Shown: in pieces, positions 24,992 to 25,518 of the stretch
Numbering within the stretch: the stretch's first letter is position 1
Layout: every line of letters begins with the position of its first letter
Program-made: the position numbers and the translations under genes
Notes under the pieces: generated by a model
What the model saw: only the letters and a program-made list of their open reading frames with translations
Databases searched by the model: none
What the model was told of the DNA's origin: nothing
Source: an uncultured Oscillospiraceae bacterium
GTDB lineage: Bacteria; Bacillota; Clostridia; Oscillospirales; Oscillospiraceae
Direction of reading: 5' to 3'
NCBI GenBank assembly: GCA_934565415.1
Contig: CAKTHQ010000033.1
Coordinates: 1 to 25,518 of the forward strand
DNA length: 25,518 nucleotides

Positions 24992-25274
24992 CAGCCTATT
25001 ACAGTCCAATAAGCCGAGTAAGTAGGCATTTTGAAGTAATCAAGGTCGATTAAGTCTTCTAAAAAGCATTTTCTACGTTGATAGAAACACATCTTCCACA
25101 TTCAAAAATTTCGATGCATTCCAGTCTATTGCGAATAGGTTCGATGATTGAAGCAGCACGATTTCTGGTAAAAGCAATAAAAGCCCATTCTTCATTTTAT
25201 GCAATAATGGCAAAATAGCAAATACAGTTTAAATATTAGGCAGCCAAAAACAATAGCGTTCACAGAAAAGATAC
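24992..25274. other. AT-rich intergenic stretch without a supportable gene
   Basis: The base composition here is clearly richer in A and T than in the neighbouring genes. Short open frames exist on both strands around 25060-25210 (about 35-50 codons). They have no ribosome binding site and match no family I know, and the two strands are open over the same bases. It may be decayed sequence downstream of the rRNA operon. Confidence 0.5.
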
Positions 25275-25302
25275 AAAAAACCGCCTCGCGTAAGCGAAGC
25301 GG
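25275..25302 (-). terminator. Terminator of the rRNA operon
   Basis: CCGCCTCGC (25281-25289) pairs with GCGAAGCGG (25294-25302) around a 4-nt loop. Six A at 25275-25280 give a T tract on the minus strand. It lies 10 bp past the 5S 3' end. Confidence 0.92.
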
Positions 25303-25312
25303 CTATCTTTAT

Positions 25313-25428
25313 GTTGGCATTACCTATCTTCCCGGCAAGTCACCCTGCAAGTATTGTCGGCGCTTAACGAGCTTAACTTCTGTGTTCGGGATGGGAACAG
25401 GTGGACCCTCGTCGCAATCAATACCAAC
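25313..25428 (-). rRNA. rrf: 5S ribosomal RNA
   Basis: The minus strand reads GTTGGTATTGATTGCGACGA, then the universal CCACCTGTTCCCATCCCGAA and CACAGAAGTTAAGC segments, and ends GGTAATGCCAAC. The 5' GTTGGTATT pairs with the 3' AATGCCAAC as helix I (one G-U pair), which sets the ends and a length of 116 nt, normal for 5S rRNA. It is the last gene of an rRNA operon entering from the right edge on the minus strand. Confidence 0.97.
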
Positions 25429-25518
25429 TTATGTCGTCCCATGTAGGGACTTTATGTCAAAGACTTTCGTCTGTGACCTTGTGTTTTCCATATACCTTGA
25501 AAACTGAACACTGTGTAT
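25429..25518 (-). other. rRNA operon spacer, probably 23S-5S
   Basis: Upstream of the 5S gene on the transcribed strand is a spacer with TGTTCAGTTTTCAAGG, a sequence commonly seen in rRNA operon spacers of Firmicutes. No tRNA is visible in this part. The 23S gene is expected beyond the window edge. Confidence 0.75.

Noticed and set aside
25050..25210. Small genes in the AT-rich gap, about 34 codons on plus or 44 on minus
   Set aside because: Neither has a ribosome site or recognised homology, the minus frame has no ATG, and the two overlap completely on opposite strands.

Overview
The window looks like chromosome of an anaerobic, fairly GC-rich gut-type Clostridia, most likely Oscillospiraceae-like. 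This is inferred from gene content: oxygen-sensitive pyruvate formate-lyase, a CO dehydrogenase/acetyl-CoA synthase operon, AGGAGG ribosome binding sites, TTGACA/TATAAT-type promoters and clostridial accessory families. The species cannot be named from the sequence alone. The right edge is the 3' end of an rRNA operon on the minus strand, with a 5S gene, its terminator and 23S-5S spacer.

Layout. 1-142: a 53-bp tandem repeat that duplicates the last codons and hairpin of pflB. 127-4968: pflB and glgP (minus), each with its own promoter, covering pyruvate cleavage to acetyl-CoA plus formate and glycogen breakdown. 5282-6145: a lone pseudopilin-like protein. 6321-11143: a minus-strand operon cooS-cooC-acsB (CO dehydrogenase, nickel-insertion ATPase, acetyl-CoA synthase) bounded by a good promoter and a strong terminator. 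The methyl-branch genes acsC/D/E are not beside it. 11508-13040: a secreted GH25 muramidase lipoprotein with three SH3-like repeats, divergent from a FAD-dependent oxidoreductase (13215-14588). The two promoters mirror each other inside a 14-bp inverted repeat. 14791-16098: a subgroup-Ic aspartate aminotransferase. 16201-16770: an FmdE-like protein behind a perfect consensus promoter.

16813-17463 is a small gene graveyard with 3' remnants of two minus-strand genes. 17476-20935 is a response regulator-histidine kinase-lipoprotein operon whose genes overlap by ATGA, with direct repeats for probable autoregulation. 21076-21190 is a five-unit 23-bp tandem repeat array whose last two units supply the -35 and -10 boxes of an AAA_14/DUF4143 ATPase gene (21212-22489). 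22611-24886 is an ECF sigma factor with an overlapping single-pass membrane protein, probably its anti-sigma factor or sensor. About 300 bp of AT-rich sequence without a supportable gene separates this from the rRNA operon.

How the genes fit together. PFL yields formate and acetyl-CoA, and CODH/ACS interconverts CO2/CO, a methyl group and acetyl-CoA, so this locus could link fermentation to the carbonyl branch of the Wood-Ljungdahl pathway if the methyl branch is elsewhere in the genome. The other units look independent. The least explained signals are the promoter-bearing 23-bp repeat array, the pflB-tail repeats and the mirrored divergent promoter. No clear new multi-gene system (defence, CRISPR or phage) is visible.
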